A stretch of DNA of 64,000 nucleotides, taken from assembly GCA_032871835.1 (NCBI GenBank), contig CM065299.1, forward strand, positions 32,910,074 to 32,974,073. The letters run 5' to 3'. Positions 45,441 to 58,077 of the stretch are shown one piece after another. The first letter of the stretch is position 1; the number at the start of each line of letters is the position of its first letter. Made by a program: the position numbers and the translations under genes. The notes below the pieces were generated by a model. That model searched no databases and was not told the DNA's origin. It worked only from the letters and a program-made list of their open reading frames with translations. Origin of the DNA: Dipteronia dyeriana. Taxonomy: Eukaryota > Streptophyta > Magnoliopsida > Sapindales > Sapindaceae.

Positions 45441-47887
45441 GGGATCAGCCCCGGCTGCCTTGGGTTCAAAAGGATTATCCTCCACGATATCATTAATCAC
45501 CGCCATAACTTCAAGCGGTATGGCTGTATCAAGAAGGCTGGCCACTGACTCAGGCACGTTCTCGCCTTCTGTTGACTCCACTCTTGAGAGCACTACGGGG
45601 GGGTCCTGGGCTTCAGCAAGGCCTCCTTCTTTGAACCCCCTTCGAAGATTTACCAGGACCAGATGCTGGAAAGGCTGGAACAGGAGAGGGCAGATTTGGC
45701 ACCTCCAATAGCTTCCCAGCTCCATTCTAGAAAGGACCAGCTCCATCAATTTCAGGGCCAGAAATCTTCGCAGCCCGAGACATAACCTCTTCTCGATCCC
45801 AGTCGACTATGCTGGAGAGATCGAATGGGGGAGGAATGGCCTCTACAACCTGATAGGAGGTATAGATGTACCCCTCGTTAAAAGAGGCTTCCACCTCGGC
45901 CTGGAGCTGGGTAATTTGAGCGTGCAAAGTCTGGTTCTCGACATCCAGAGCCTTTGCCTCTCTCTTCCAGTCATCCCTCTGGCTAGCCCACCATTTTGAC
46001 CGGAGAGTCTTCTGATCGAAAGCCAGTTTCAACCTCTCATGGTCACACAAAAGCTCAGCCAGTTGTGTCTTCATTCCCTGTTAGCTGGAGGTCATCTCCT
46101 GGACCAGGGTTTGAGCCCACGTAAGCAACCCCATGGCTCGCTCAGCTTCAGCCTCAGCCTTTATTGCCCGGTCACAAAGAAAGGCTACCTGATGCCCCAT
46201 GGCCACGTGAAACTTGAAAGCCTGAAAAGGAAAATCATGTTAGGAAATGACAAATCAAACAGCTGAGTGAAGAAGTAAAATCGACGATTACCTCGGTTAG
46301 AAGAGCGGACCCTTTGGTAATCATGATGTCCACAGGCATCGCGGTCATCCTAGAAAGCCTGCCGCTTGGATAGGATGCAACAAATTGCTTCAAGACCTCG
46401 TCTTAACCCTCCGAGCTAGATTGCTGGTGGGGGCGAGAAGGGGTAACCTCAGGAATATCGACATCGGGCTCCTTGGGAACCTCGACTGCCCGTTATACAA
46501 CCGGATCTGCAGAAGGGGATAATATGACTCGGGGAGCATCGATTGAGGCAGAGACTATAGGAGAGGGAGCAGGAGCCGACTTATTAGCTACTTAGAAGGC
46601 AGACCCTACTCGGCTTAAAGCCTTTACCGCCCGAGATGCAATAAGTGCCATCTTGGACTTCACTTGGGAATGTGAGGGGGAAAGAGTGAGCTGGGCGGCT
46701 GCCTTAGTTATTGATCCCCCCTTCTTCAGAACAGCAGAGAGAGCTCCCAGGTACGGTCTAGTAAGAGAATGAGGGATTGCAGCTTTTCGGGCTTCGAAAG
46801 AAGTTGGAGCAATAACAAACACTGTTAAGAAAGGGATCAATATCATTAGAACTGAACCATTCAACCATTTCAAAGCAAGATAGAGCGATATACTTATGAG
46901 GAGTAGCACCGGAGATCCGCAAGTGCTTATTCACCCTGAGGGGATCGAAGGGGCCAGCGGTTGGAAACTTCAGATTCAAGTAATTTCGAGCCAGGATGGT
47001 CTTCAGTAAGGCTTCAGACTTAGCGAGCATGGAATCCCGACCCATGAGGGTTTGTCACTAAAGGCGTTGGGAACCTCGAGCTCATGCCCGCCGACGAATA
47101 CAGAGCTCCCTCAGTTTCCGTCCTCTAGTACCCATTCTTCTTTCCAAGCGGGGTCCTTATTTGAAGCCCAGGGAATGATAAAGTTGAGCCTATTCTTGGC
47201 CTTGGCTTAGAATTGGCCTTGTGGAACCCCAACCAGGCTACCTATCTGAAAATGAAAGGCAAACTCCTCGGCCCTAATCTCCATGGTTACGTTGCTCATC
47301 TCGCATTGCTCCATCCATAATACAAGGAAGCTGACTAGATGTCTCCAGAAGCCGGGCGTCAGTTGAAGCAGAGCCAGCTGAAGGACATTGAGAGTCCGTC
47401 GAAGGGTAGGGTGAAGAGGGAGCCTCACCCCACTCTCAAAAGCTACGACGTGGATAGGGAGTACGCCTTTGGGCGGGCCAAAAACCTCGTAATCCTAGTG
47501 GGGGACAATAAGGGCAACAGTGTCATGAATACCGTACTTATCCCGAAGGCGACCAATCTACTGAGGGTAGACGGTGGAGTCAAGGATGACCCTAGGTTCG
47601 AAAGGAAGGCCCACCACTGAAGAAAGCTCCGCCATTATGACCTGAGTCCTCCCGACTGCGTCGACTCTCCCCCTGACATCAGAGTCTTCATTTACTAGGT
47701 TCAGAGGATTGTCAGGCTGATTCGAAAAGCCAGTGCTGATAGAGACGTTCATGCTAGATCAACTACGCTGGCGGAGCGGGGAAGATTCCTCATCGCTCAA
47801 AATTCCTCTCACCCGTTTACGAGGAGCTAGGTTAGGGCCCCCGGTGCCCTCAAACAAGGCATCAACACTATCTGTGGAAGTCCACAT
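45440..47887 (-). pseudogene. Element B: antisense gene (aORF), two introns
   Basis: Starts with MWTSTDSVDALFEG at ATG 47885-47887 (minus). Exon 1 (to 46898) includes NQPDNPLNLV and then GVRLPLHPTLRRTLNVLQLA (about 47370-47430), the PF04195-like region. Intron 1 (46804-46897) has lost both splice signals: GT reads AT and AG reads AA, relative to A. Exon 2 is 46292-46803. Intron 2 (46222-46291, 70 bp) keeps GAG|GTAATC and TTTTCAG|GC. Exon 3 encodes AFKFHVAMGHQVAFLCDRAI, an Ala/Glu coiled coil, a long heptad-rich frame (45727-46074, EAKALDVENQTLHAQITQLQ) and an acidic end with ASLLDTAIPLEVMAVINDIV. About 760 codons if spliced. Several stops. Role unknown. Confidence 0.75.
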
Positions 47888-48012
47888 TGATGGGTAAAGA
47901 AGACTTGGAAGTAAGCGGAGGCAAGCAGGGAAATCGGCAAAGAAAGTAGGGAAGAAGAAATTTAAAAATTTGAGATTTAAGAAAGTATGAATAAAGTGAC
48001 GGTAAGGCCAGG

Positions 48013-48020
48013 CTTAAATA
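48013..48020 (-). promoter_or_regulatory. TATA-like box of antisense gene B
   Basis: The minus strand reads CTCTATTTAAGCC, about 130 bp before ATG 47887, with a pyrimidine-rich leader. It is equivalent in sequence and spacing to 11562-11569 in A. Confidence 0.55.
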
Positions 48021-48217
48021 GAGGATTATCGGTGATATCCTCGGGAAGATCACCTGAAGCCGTATTGCAGCCGTTTTTCTTCGAATAACACTCAGTTTTA
48101 AATTCAAATATTCGGTAATTAATGAGAAAATTTCACTCTCATTAATTATCTTTATGGTGGAAAACTTTCTCAATTAAACAAGGAATCTGACTCTAACCCC
48201 AACTCTACCACCGGTGT

Positions 48218-48236
48218 TCAAGTCAGAGGGGACTTC
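48218..48236 (+). promoter_or_regulatory. Polypurine tract of B
   Basis: AAGTCAGAGGGGACTTC directly before the 3' LTR. Confidence 0.7.
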
Positions 48237-49386
48237 TGTTAATAGTGAAATTTGGTCAGGGGTCAAAGAGAAATGTTTCACCTATAATCGACAATCAAGA
48301 AGCCCGAAAAAATTGTAAATCCACCCCGCAAGAGCATGGAAGGTCAACTCGACTTTAAGACTACCAGAAAATAAGTCGGGCGCAACCAAGACTAGCCCCC
48401 TACAAGAATCATGGAACCTAGATTTCTCCGGGCCATCTATCGAAGAACCTCGGTTTTGAGGTTGATCTACTCAACCTCCTCGAGAATGCGAGAGGAAGTC
48501 TTCAAGCTCAAGAGACATTCAAGAGAAGCCCACTAACCTCTCCTGAAGCTCGTTGTCCTTGCTGGACATAAAGGAAGAATCATGCCTAAATCTACACTAC
48601 CCCAGCTACCTCCTAAGAATGTCTACAAGAGCACCTCAAGCCCCCAAGGGTCAAGTAAAATCCATCTTAAGCTTCTAAGAACAGAGTCAGAGCAGGGATC
48701 TACCTCGCTCTACGGGGCAACAGACAGCTGGCAGGGTGACCTCTATGAAAATTCATGACACGAGTGCACACAGGATCATCTCCACGTAATATTTACATGC
48801 ACGTCAAGAGTTTGATTCAAAAAAGGAAACAAACTTATCTCCGTCAACGATATCATCAAATCCCGTAACAGTTCAAATTCAAATGATGAATCCCGCCTGA
48901 TAAGGAGGGAACAGATTCATAGGATCATGGTAAAGTATTTGTGAATTAAAAACCTACTTGGACGATATAAATATGTGAAGCCAAGCATGGTAGAAAGAGG
49001 ACGAAAAACAGAGAACAACGTACACAAACTGATACATACACAGAAAAAGTTAGATATCAACAGAGAGAAGATAGAAAGAGAAGAAGAGGAGAATGCCTAA
49101 ATTCTATATTCAGAACATGGCAACCTTCGTTTCCACTATTCGACCGGCACAGAGTTGCCACCACCCTACATCTTAGAGAGACTGTGAGCACACGAGAGAG
49201 TGATTTGTAATTTAAAGCAATCTATCAATAGTAAAAGCTCTCATTTAGTGTTATTACGATCCAGTCTCTCGTCTATCTCTTACAAGGTCGGAAACCAACG
49301 GCACCGACCCCGGCCACCACTTGCGTGGTAGAGGTCTCGTGGATGTTAATAGGAATTTCTCATTCCGAGAAAATTTCCCATCAACA
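48237..49386 (+). mobile_element. 3' LTR of B, 1150 bp
   Basis: TGTTAATAGTG to TTCCCATCAACA, TATA box at 48966-48972. Slightly longer than the 5' LTR because of an extra stretch of about 35 bp near 48300-48340. Confidence 0.9.
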
Positions 49387-49391
49387 TCCTC

Positions 49392-50680
49392 CACAACCGA
49401 TTATTGGGGGTCAACTATAACAGAAAATCCCGCCTATCAAGGAAGGAAGAGTCCGAAGAGGAAAGAATCATATCTTTTCCAAGATATTAGCTACAAGCCG
49501 ATCAACTAAATTAAAGGAAGAATCGTATTCGATATGGAAATGAAGACTAATTGAAGAGTCCTGAACTTGCACGCCAAGATAGTCACCATGTATAAATATG
49601 TCTGTAAAAGGCATATTAAAAAGGTCTCCAATCGATGACAGAAGATGCTAAAATGCATGCTCAAAGATAGACTCGATATTCGACATCTAAGATCTGATAA
49701 CACACGGCTGAGATCGCCCATATCATTTCTAATCCCAAAAATGACCATCCATTGGCATGTCTACATGCTTCGTTAAAAGTTCTCTCTACATCATCATTGT
49801 ATGTGTACCCCGACCAGGAAAATACCAGTATCGGTAAACACTCATTGTTGTAAGATCCCCAGAGCATATACGTTGTACTACTTTGATATCTTTGTAACCT
49901 CCTCGGAGCATCGCATGATACATACATACAAGGAAGGGTATTCCTCTTTCCTCTGGATACTGCTTAGGGGTTTTTCAACATGTGATCACTCGTGATGCTT
50001 TTTCCCCCCTTGGTCAGTCCACCTCCATCTATATAAGACTTGTGTTTTTCCTATTATCTATTGTATTACGCATGTGTATATGGGCTAGGTACTGACCCCA
50101 TTAGTCCTAGCTCTCTAATATTTCTTACATGAGATTGGGAAACAACAACGAAGACCTAATGAACCGAATCTAGATTCCCACCTCGCTGGACCTAACTCTC
50201 TTATCCTCTCATCTACGTGCCAAAGTCACACATCAAGATGAAGAGAAACCACCCAGACCAGTTCGAAGGGAGTCGAGAAGCTCTCCCGTATCCTCTCTAT
50301 GGAAAAAATCGAGCTCTCCGACACTGGAGCTAGATAAGCCCTCTTTCTTACTTGCTATCGAGGTCAGGGTATTATAGGAAGCAATCAGTCTTCGAAACCA
50401 GGCTCTAGGTAATAGGACAGGCTCCGACCCCGACCAAGGAACAAGGTCCAGGATCACTTCTTTCATACCAGCAAGGTAACCTCGAGCTCTCAGATCTACT
50501 TCATAAGCACAAAGCCCGATGGACGGGATGGCTTGTCTCCTACCTACTGTTTCAACCTCCTTTATATTCATACAAGATCACTAAGGTACCAAATGTACCA
50601 ACCCCGGCCACCACCTCTGTGGTAGTGGTCCCGAGGTTGTTAATAGAGATTTTCCACCTAGTGCAAATTTTCGGTTCACA
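49392..50680 (+). mobile_element. 5' LTR of element H, right part
   Basis: Continues the H LTR after B and ends TTTTCGGTTCACA. TATA box TATAAATA at 49591-49598. A segment like AGAGGAAA...TTTTCCAAGATAT occurs both before B (37190-37223) and here (49450-49491), so the H LTR carries an internal duplication of about 100 bp that F lacks. Confidence 0.75.
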
Positions 50681-50702
50681 CTTTCTGGCACTGTTTGTGG
50701 GA
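50681..50702 (+). promoter_or_regulatory. Primer-binding site of H
   Basis: CTTTCTGGCACTGTTTGTGG follows the LTR end, as in B, F and G. Confidence 0.8.
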
Positions 50703-53700
50703 AGTTTCCTTACCTCTTTTGAATGCCTCTATGTATCTACATGAGTATCATTATACTATCGAGGTAACAGATTCATTATTCATGGAATATCATTTACTAT
50801 ATTTGATGTCCTTTCTTCATACTTGTCTATATCACCTATGCATCGCATGTGGTGCTCATTTTATCATTTAACGAGTTTTGTTCATTGTGGAGCAAATATG
50901 GTACGTGGGATTCCTGGTGGAACCAGTTCATTATGCTACTCCTATAAAGTGAACCTGCTCAGATAATCATGGAGCTCCAATACAGTAGCTCCCCGCTTGA
51001 AGATCTCCTATATAGCTGAACCATTCTGATACATTGAGAGCTCCTATACAGTAGAACTGCACCTCTCATGCTTCTTTACATAAGATTTGCTCTGCTACCG
51101 GTAGACCTCTTATCTAGTAGATCCTTGGGACTTTGACCTGGTCATATGGGACTCTTCATGTCACCGTATCCACCCTTCAGAAGCTCTTAGGTAGCGGTAG
51201 CAGGTCGACTCAAGAATCTAAGAAGCCAACTCAGCTGTGTAGCTTTTATAGCAGCATGAACAGTAAAAGATTAGTGGTTCCACGCCTCGTGCACCGGGCC
51301 AGTCAACGTCCAAGTTAGCCACTGAACTCTCGGTTCACTCTAGGAGGGTCCAGAGCTTTCTCTCAGTTGCTGGGCACTTTTAGGATCCCAAGCATGCTTT
51401 TGGACCAGTACCAGACCGGTGGCTTCGCTCTATGTTTACCGGGCCATTCACTGCCCTAGCAAGTCACCGAAACCCGATCCGATCGAGGAGTTCTCAGAAG
51501 CTTCCCACATTTGGTTAGGCCACCTACATGCCTAAGCAAGCTTCTGGAGCAGTGGCAACGCTACAAGATCGGTGGCTTCGCTCCATGTTTACAGGGTTAT
51601 TCACCGCCCTAGCAAGCCACTGAAGCCCGATCCGGTCGAGGAGATCCAAGAGGTTTCCCATATTTTGGTAAGGCCTGCTACATGCCTAAGCAAACCTCTG
51701 GAGTAGCAGCCTCGCTGCAAGGCCCAGTGGTTCCTCACTTTTTATACAGGGCCGGTCAACGCCCAATTGAGCCACTGAGCTTCTGTTTCGTTCCAGCATG
51801 GTATAGAGCCTCATTTCAATTGCAGGGGACTCCAAAGATCCCAAGCATGCTTCTGGACCAGTACCGACCAGTGGCTTCGCTCTATGTTTACAGGGCCATT
51901 CACTGCCGTAGCAAGCCATAGAAGCCTGATCTGATCGAGGAGTTCTCAGAAGCTTTCCACATTTGGTAAGGCCTCCTACGTGCCTAAGCAAGCTTCTAGA
52001 GCAGTAGCACCGCTACAAGATCGATGGATTTGCTCTATATGTACCGGGTCATTCATCGCCCTAGCAAGCAACCAAAGCCCGATCTGATCGAGGAGAGCAC
52101 AGAGGTTTCCCGCTCTTGGTAAGGCTTCCTACATGCCTAAGCAAACCTCTAGAGTAGTAGCCTCACTGTAAGGCCAAGTGGCTCCTCACTTTTTACACAG
52201 GGTCGATCAACGCCCAAGTGATCCACTAAATTCTTGGTTCATTCTAGGAGGGTCCAGAGCTTTTTCTCAGTTGTTGGGGATTTTTAGGATCCAAAGCATG
52301 CTTCTGGACCGGTACTAGACCAGTGGCTTTGCTCCATGTGTACCGGGGCATTCAATGTCCTAGCAAGCCACCAAAGCCCGATCTAATCTAGGATACCCTA
52401 GATGCTCCCCTCATTTTCCATGGTCCAAAGCCTTCAATCAATTGCTAGAGGCTCATTGGATCCCAAGTATGCCTCTGGACCGGCACCAAACAGGTTGCCT
52501 TTCTTCATTTATATTGGGTCGTCCAATGCTTAAGTGAGTCACCATGGTTCCTACTCATTCCGGAGGGATCCAAAGCCTTCTCTCAATAGTGGGAAACTTT
52601 TAGGATATCAAGCATGTCTCTGGACAATTACTAGGTCGGTGCCTCCTCTCCACTTGTATGGGGACATTCATCGCCCTAGCGAGTTACCTTAGTCTCGATC
52701 TACCTCTCTGATTAGTCTCCTCAACAGTAGCAGTTCTTCCTCCTTAGTCTTATTGCTAGGTTAAAGGACGGGTTATCATCCCTTAACACTGCTACTTCAG
52801 AGCCAGCTTCCACCACCTTGGTTGGATCAACTTCAATCAGCCATGACCTCCATATCCTCGGTTGGATCAATCAAGATCTCTCCTACCTCTCTTACCTTTC
52901 CTACCTTGGGAACTTTGGGATAGTTTCTACCCTAGTATGGCCTGGCATGAATGTAAAGATGGACAACATGTCCTCCTCATCATCAGTGTACCTTTTGGCC
53001 CGAGATGGACCAGCTTTAGTGAGATAGCTCTCTCCACAATCTCCTTCAGAGCGGTCCTTACACGGCACGGAGCACAGATTCGAGTCTTTTTATATCATAT
53101 GCATACTGTATCTGCACTTTTTCTACCTGTATCTTAGTTGTGATTACCTCAGCTCTAGTCATGGCTTCGCTCAAGTCAAGTGCTCCCCTCATTATCTTGA
53201 TCATCTCCTCATTGGTCTACTCAAGCTCGACTTTAATAGCAATAACCTGCTCCTAAATAGCATCATATTGGTGGCTTTGCTCCATTCATATCGGGCCATT
53301 CAGCGCCCTAGTAAGCCACCAAAATCCTGGTTCATTCGAGATAAGCCTAAAGGCTTCCCATATTTAGTAAGGCCTCCTACGTGCTTGAGTATGCCTTTGG
53401 AGCAACAACAGCACCACTGCAAGTCTTAGAGCCTCCTTGTATCTAGTACCAGACCGGTAGCTCCACTCCATTTGTACCGGGTCATTCATTGCCCTAGCGA
53501 GCTACCGTGGTCTTGATCCATATCCTAGGTTATTTTCATCGACGGTGGTAGTTCTTTCCTCACAGGTCCTACTGGTTGGGTAGAGGTAGAACCATCATCC
53601 TCTAGCACTACTACCTCGGAGCCAGCTCTACCATATTGGTCGTGTCAGCCTAAATCAGCTTGGTCCATTATCTCTTCAACTGGATTGATCGAGACCTCTT

Positions 53701-55338
53701 TTATCACTATGGCTTCAGTATGGAACTCTTTTCCTTGGTAAGGTCAATCTAGATTTTTAACTCCTTGACAGATTCAAACAGACAGATACGTAGGTTTGAA
53801 GCTCCACCTACATCCCTAACCCTTGCAGCAACCCATATCTGCCAGACCAGTTTGGACCTCAATTTCATTGAAAGGATCAAACTGGACCTCTACTTTGGAT
53901 GATTCTGATGGAGAGGTAGGCAGGCTTGGAGCCCCTCATGCATCTACAACAGCAGGGGACTTTAAGGTAAATCCTACCCTAACACGACTAGACATTAAAC
54001 CAGAATTAGGAACCAAGTCCTCCTCATCACCTACTCACCCACCATCTCAAAAAGGTGTGGCTTCTGTCGGAACGGACCCAAGTAACTCTCAGCTTTCACT
54101 GTGATCTACTCAAGGTATCCATCCTCCAATGATGATCAGGTCAGAAGGAAGAAGAGCTCGAGCTGCCTAGCAAGTAACACAGAAGCGTCCTTCAGCAAAT
54201 GAAGCACCCACCTTGGCTTCCAAGGCAACCACGCTGCCATACAGAGTTTAAACCACTCCCTCAAGTGTTCACCTTCTCCTTCAGAGCAACCCTCGCATGG
54301 CATGATGCATGGACCCGAGTCTCTCCAGATCATATGCATGTTGGATCCACTCCCGGGTTACCTGCACATTAGCCATGGTTGCCTTAATTCTGGCCATGTC
54401 TTTATTCGAAACAACTGCGCCCCTCACTACCATGGTCAGCTCCTCCTCCTTTTGGTTTGACGTCACCTAAGAAAGTAGTTTTCTCCATCCAAAACATCTA
54501 CTTCTAGATCAACCGTGGCTCACCTGCCATATAAACAACCACCTCAGCTGTGGTTTTTATTTAAGAAAGAAGCTCCCTCTTCGGATTGATCATCTACTGC
54601 ACCATGGGATTTCAAGCTCGGGTCTGCTTCAGTAACCCAAGACTTGCCAGCTAATGATGAGAACATGCACAACCATCTCAGCAGCTTTCTTCTTAATCCA
54701 CTCCTTTTTTCATCCATCAATGACTCTTAAGTCAAAGGGGGGATGTAGAGCCAACTCTATCTTGAAGGTTGTAAAGAAGTAACCATCTTCATTGGCTTGC
54801 ACGAGCTCGACCTTAGCAAACACCAGTTTGCTCTCGAAGATTATCATACCGATGGCTCATCTCCATTTGTACTGGGCCTTCCAATGCCCATTGAGCCATC
54901 GAGGTCTCGATCCGTTCGGGGAGCACCCAAGGGTCCTGATTCATTTACAGTGGGGTCTCGAGCTCCATTACGATTGTTGAAAACTCTCATCTACCCCAAA
55001 CGAACTTCCAAACCGGTTACATCACTTAGGGACTAAAAGCTCAATATTTTCTCAATACTCCAATTAGAGGGGCGATAAGGCCAGCGTGAGACCATTTCCC
55101 CTAGTTCGCAATAAAAAACGTCTTTTGTGGAAAGCCATTATACTATCTACATTCATAATGTAGATCATCTCAAAAGATTCTGCTTGTGAAAAAGCTCCTA
55201 GAGCCGAAACTGGTTATCAATCGATACCATCATACATTTATACAACTTTGTATCGGCTTGGTATGAGTTTGCATCTCCTTCGATTTCGGTATCCGTAATA
55301 GATCTCATGTGATCGCCTTGACTAGGAGAGCTAGATAG
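50703..55338 (-). pseudogene. Element H internal region: antisense coding sequence, decayed
   Basis: H is a plus-strand element, and its interior is the reverse complement of F's interior (23980-28530). The best frames therefore run on the minus strand. One open stretch of 61 codons (54281-54466) contains EELTMVVRGAVVSNKDMARI and runs into a coiled coil (VVALEAKVGASFAEG). Further on are GASNLRICLFESVKE (about 53790) and an acidic linker. Only one copy of the 478-bp unit is present (about 54530-55010). 153-bp repeats span 51410-52380. No gag-pol. H is cut at 55338 by another LTR, and its 3' end and 3' LTR are missing. Confidence 0.55.
51410..52380 (-). repeat. 153-bp-type tandem repeats in H
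   Basis: GGTGGCTTCGCTCTATGTTT and its variants recur at about 51420, 51572, 51872, 52024 and 52322, roughly 150 bp or multiples. They match the F units at 27480-27850 in reverse. Confidence 0.7.
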
Positions 55339-55924
55339 TGAAAGAATGTGTACAAGGTTATACTAAACAACCTAGAGGGGAGGGGGGTGAATAGGTTGTC
55401 TCTCACTTATGACAAATCTTTCGAGACTAGTGACAAAACCTTTGATAAGCATACCAATTAACATTCAACATGATTGTTATGAGAAAACAATATATTCATG
55501 TATGCTTAAATCTCCACTCTTAGTCTACAAAACATACAACAATAATCAATGTATCTTATGAACAAAAATATTCAATGTAGATAACATTCCATAAGTTGTA
55601 CTTAGATTATTACAATGTGATACTTTACAACTTGAATGAAATATCACAAGATACAAAGTTATCTAACATACAAAAACAATATTGTATAAGGAAGTCAACT
55701 TACATATAAAGTTCTATCCATATTATTCAAATAACAATTAGCAATATAAGAGAGATAGGAATAGAGAAAAGTTGACACAAGATATAACGTGGTAAACCTC
55801 CGAAGAGGAAACATCCACGGGCTAGCAGCCACCGGCAAACAAAATCCACTAGTAGATAAGACAAGTACAATCTCTCAAGTGACCCCTTCACCTAGAAACT
55901 ATCCTCATATCCTACTCTAGAAGT

Positions 55925-56235
55925 TGTCGCCCTATGCTCAACAATCCGAGGCTTCACACCTCTTGTCAAGACTTCCTTGCTCACCTTATCTGGATCCTCA
56001 CGACCCAAGGCAAGATTTTTTGCTCAACTATACGAGTTTTCGCGACTCTAGTCAAGAATTCCTTGCTTACCCATCCGGATCTTCATGACCCTAGGCAAGA
56101 CTTCTTGCTCGACTATCTAGGCCTCATGCCTCTAGCCAAGACTTCCTTGCTCGACAATCCGAGGCTTCACACCTCTTGCCAAGACTTCTTGCTCAACACC
56201 ATAGGTTTCACACCTATTGTCAAGACTTCCTTCTC
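55925..56235 (-). repeat. Minisatellite in the E' LTR
   Basis: CAAGACTTCCTTGCTC units with CCGAGGCTTCACACCTCTTG or GGATCCTCACGACCC, about 7 copies, the reverse of the E minisatellite at 31825-32140. Confidence 0.85.
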
Positions 56236-57276
56236 ACAAGGCATCTAGGTGATCATGAATGCAAAATGCAAACAAGCATGCAACATAGAATGCTATGATC
56301 AAAACATCCTATGGAAAATACTAGACATGAGCATGAATGCACAAATCACATATAGTCTAGTTCATCATGCATGAGTAGTCAATCTAGATTATGTAAGATA
56401 TGATCAACATTAATCACAAACTAGATTCATGCATATATCTAAACTTGAATCACAAGATATTACCAACAAATCACAAGATCAAGTTTAAATCACAAGAACC
56501 TAAAACATGCTAAAATCATATGACAATGTCAAATAGATCTAAGCATAAGTTCTAGAGCATATTCCTAATCAAAGATTCAACAAATCACATGAATAGCTCA
56601 AAAGAACATAAACACATGTATTATATGAGAATTTCGGCCAAGAGAGCCTTATACATGTGAGGAACTATTTTTTTCAAAATCAATTAATCAAAGATCACAA
56701 AATAGTCCTAGAATCAAAGCTAGCACAATACAATCCCAAACATGTGATAACATAGGCAAAATCAAAACCTAACTCAACATGAATGATTTCAATTGAAATT
56801 CAACCTAGCTTTGAAAGTGTTCAAAACACAAATCAAAACACTTGTAATAAACAAATATATGTAGAAGAAGAAAACCCAAGGCAATTGACCAAGTTTTAAA
56901 AGATAACTTAGAGAGAAAATCAATACCTTAGTTGATCTAGGTGCAGTCCCGTTTTTGTATGATTAGACACCAAAAACAGCAGCAAAATTAACTCAAACCT
57001 TCAAAGAAAAGATGGAGGATGAATAAATGAACACTCTCAACTTTGAATCACTCAAATAAGAGTACAAATGAAAAAGTTATGGTGTTTAGAAGGTGAGAAA
57101 ATTTAGAGAGAAAAATTTTGCACACTTGATTTGAATTTCATCTTAGAATGAAATGTGAGAGGGAGAGAGATTATAAAGGAGTGGGAAGAAGAAAGTAAGA
57201 AAGAAAAAATTGCCCTCCTTTGGAAGTGCTTCCCCGAGATGGCATGTGGGCATCTCAGGGTAGCAAGGTTGTGCGG

Positions 57277-57301
57277 CCGAGATGGCCCCGCGCCATCTCG
57301 G
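57277..57301. repeat. GC-rich perfect hairpin in the E' LTR
   Basis: CCGAGATGGC and GCCATCTCGG form a perfect 10-bp inverted repeat around a 5-base loop, about 100 bp upstream (minus strand) of the TATA-like box. Confidence 0.8.
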
Positions 57302-58077
57302 GCATGCACACCTCCATGGTCTTTTGGCCATGGTGCATTCCCCTCACACTTCCCTCGCGTTCTTCGACCGTTCTCCGGTCTCCGAACTCAGAATTTGAAT
57401 CCGTTTGCGGATTAAAAACCATAACTCTCACACGGACATGAACATATAAGATACTCAACCTAGAAAATAATAATTCGACTTGATATACGAAGACGAAGAC
57501 AATGTATGAAACATGAGTTGAAAGTGTAATATCTTTTGACTTTGAACTTGAAATCAATAGTATGAGTAACCGAAATGACCAGAACTCAATCAAGAATGAT
57601 TTAAGACTAAATCCAAGTTCAATATCCATGTTAAACAAACATATACACACACAAACACAATTCACACTAGAATGCAAACTACATAGAGAAAGTTTTCAAT
57701 CATGCATATTCTAAAACATGTTATTTCCAAACCAATGCATGAACATTCATCTTAAAGTGTATGAATGTGTTATACATGGTGCACAACGATGCAGGGACAC
57801 ATATGAATGAATTGTATGTGTGTATGCCTATAATGGTGCACAACTATGAAGGGATACAAATGTATGATATGTGTGTGTGGGCCTAAGCCTTGAAAGAGAA
57901 AAGAAAGGTCTTAATATACCTTTGTAGAATCATGAAGCACTTTTTCCTTTGAAGACTTGAACTTGCTTGAATAGTTGTCATTTCTTCTTTGAAGCTTGAA
58001 TCATCATAAATCCTAGACAACTAAATAATACAAAGGAAATGTTGTTTTGATATAGAATAATGCCAATAAAACTCACA

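Larger units (their letters stand above)
37228..49386 (+). mobile_element. Element B: complete but inactive Tat-lineage gypsy element
   Basis: 12,159 bp, flanked by TCCTC at 37223-37227 and 49387-49391. Order: LTR, primer site, gag, protease, RT, RNase H, second (archaeal-type) RNase H, integrase, 99-bp repeats, antisense gene, polypurine tract, LTR. The second RNase H after the first is diagnostic of the Tat/Retand/Ogre clade. The LTRs differ by very roughly a tenth by eye. All enzyme domains carry stops, shifts or catalytic changes. Confidence 0.9.
55339..58077 (-). mobile_element. Element E': SIRE-type LTR, 2739 bp, minus strand
   Basis: Homologous to E along its length in reverse. It starts TGAAAGAATGTG and ends AAACTCACA (minus strand TGTGAGTTTT). 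TATA-like box at 57171-57178. No internal element sequence is seen on either side. The flanks GATAG and TCGAG do not form a convincing duplication, so it may be a solo LTR altered by a later rearrangement on its right. Confidence 0.7.

Noticed and set aside
51682..51921. 79-codon plus-strand ORF in H, similar to a minus-strand ORF in F (27157-27426)
   Set aside because: Similarity exists in both strands because of the tandem repeats. The antisense frame extends much further on either side, so I prefer it, though not with certainty.
53823..54104. 93-codon plus-strand ORF in H
   Set aside because: The equivalent strand of F is not open, whereas the opposite strand keeps protein-level similarity; it is a shadow.
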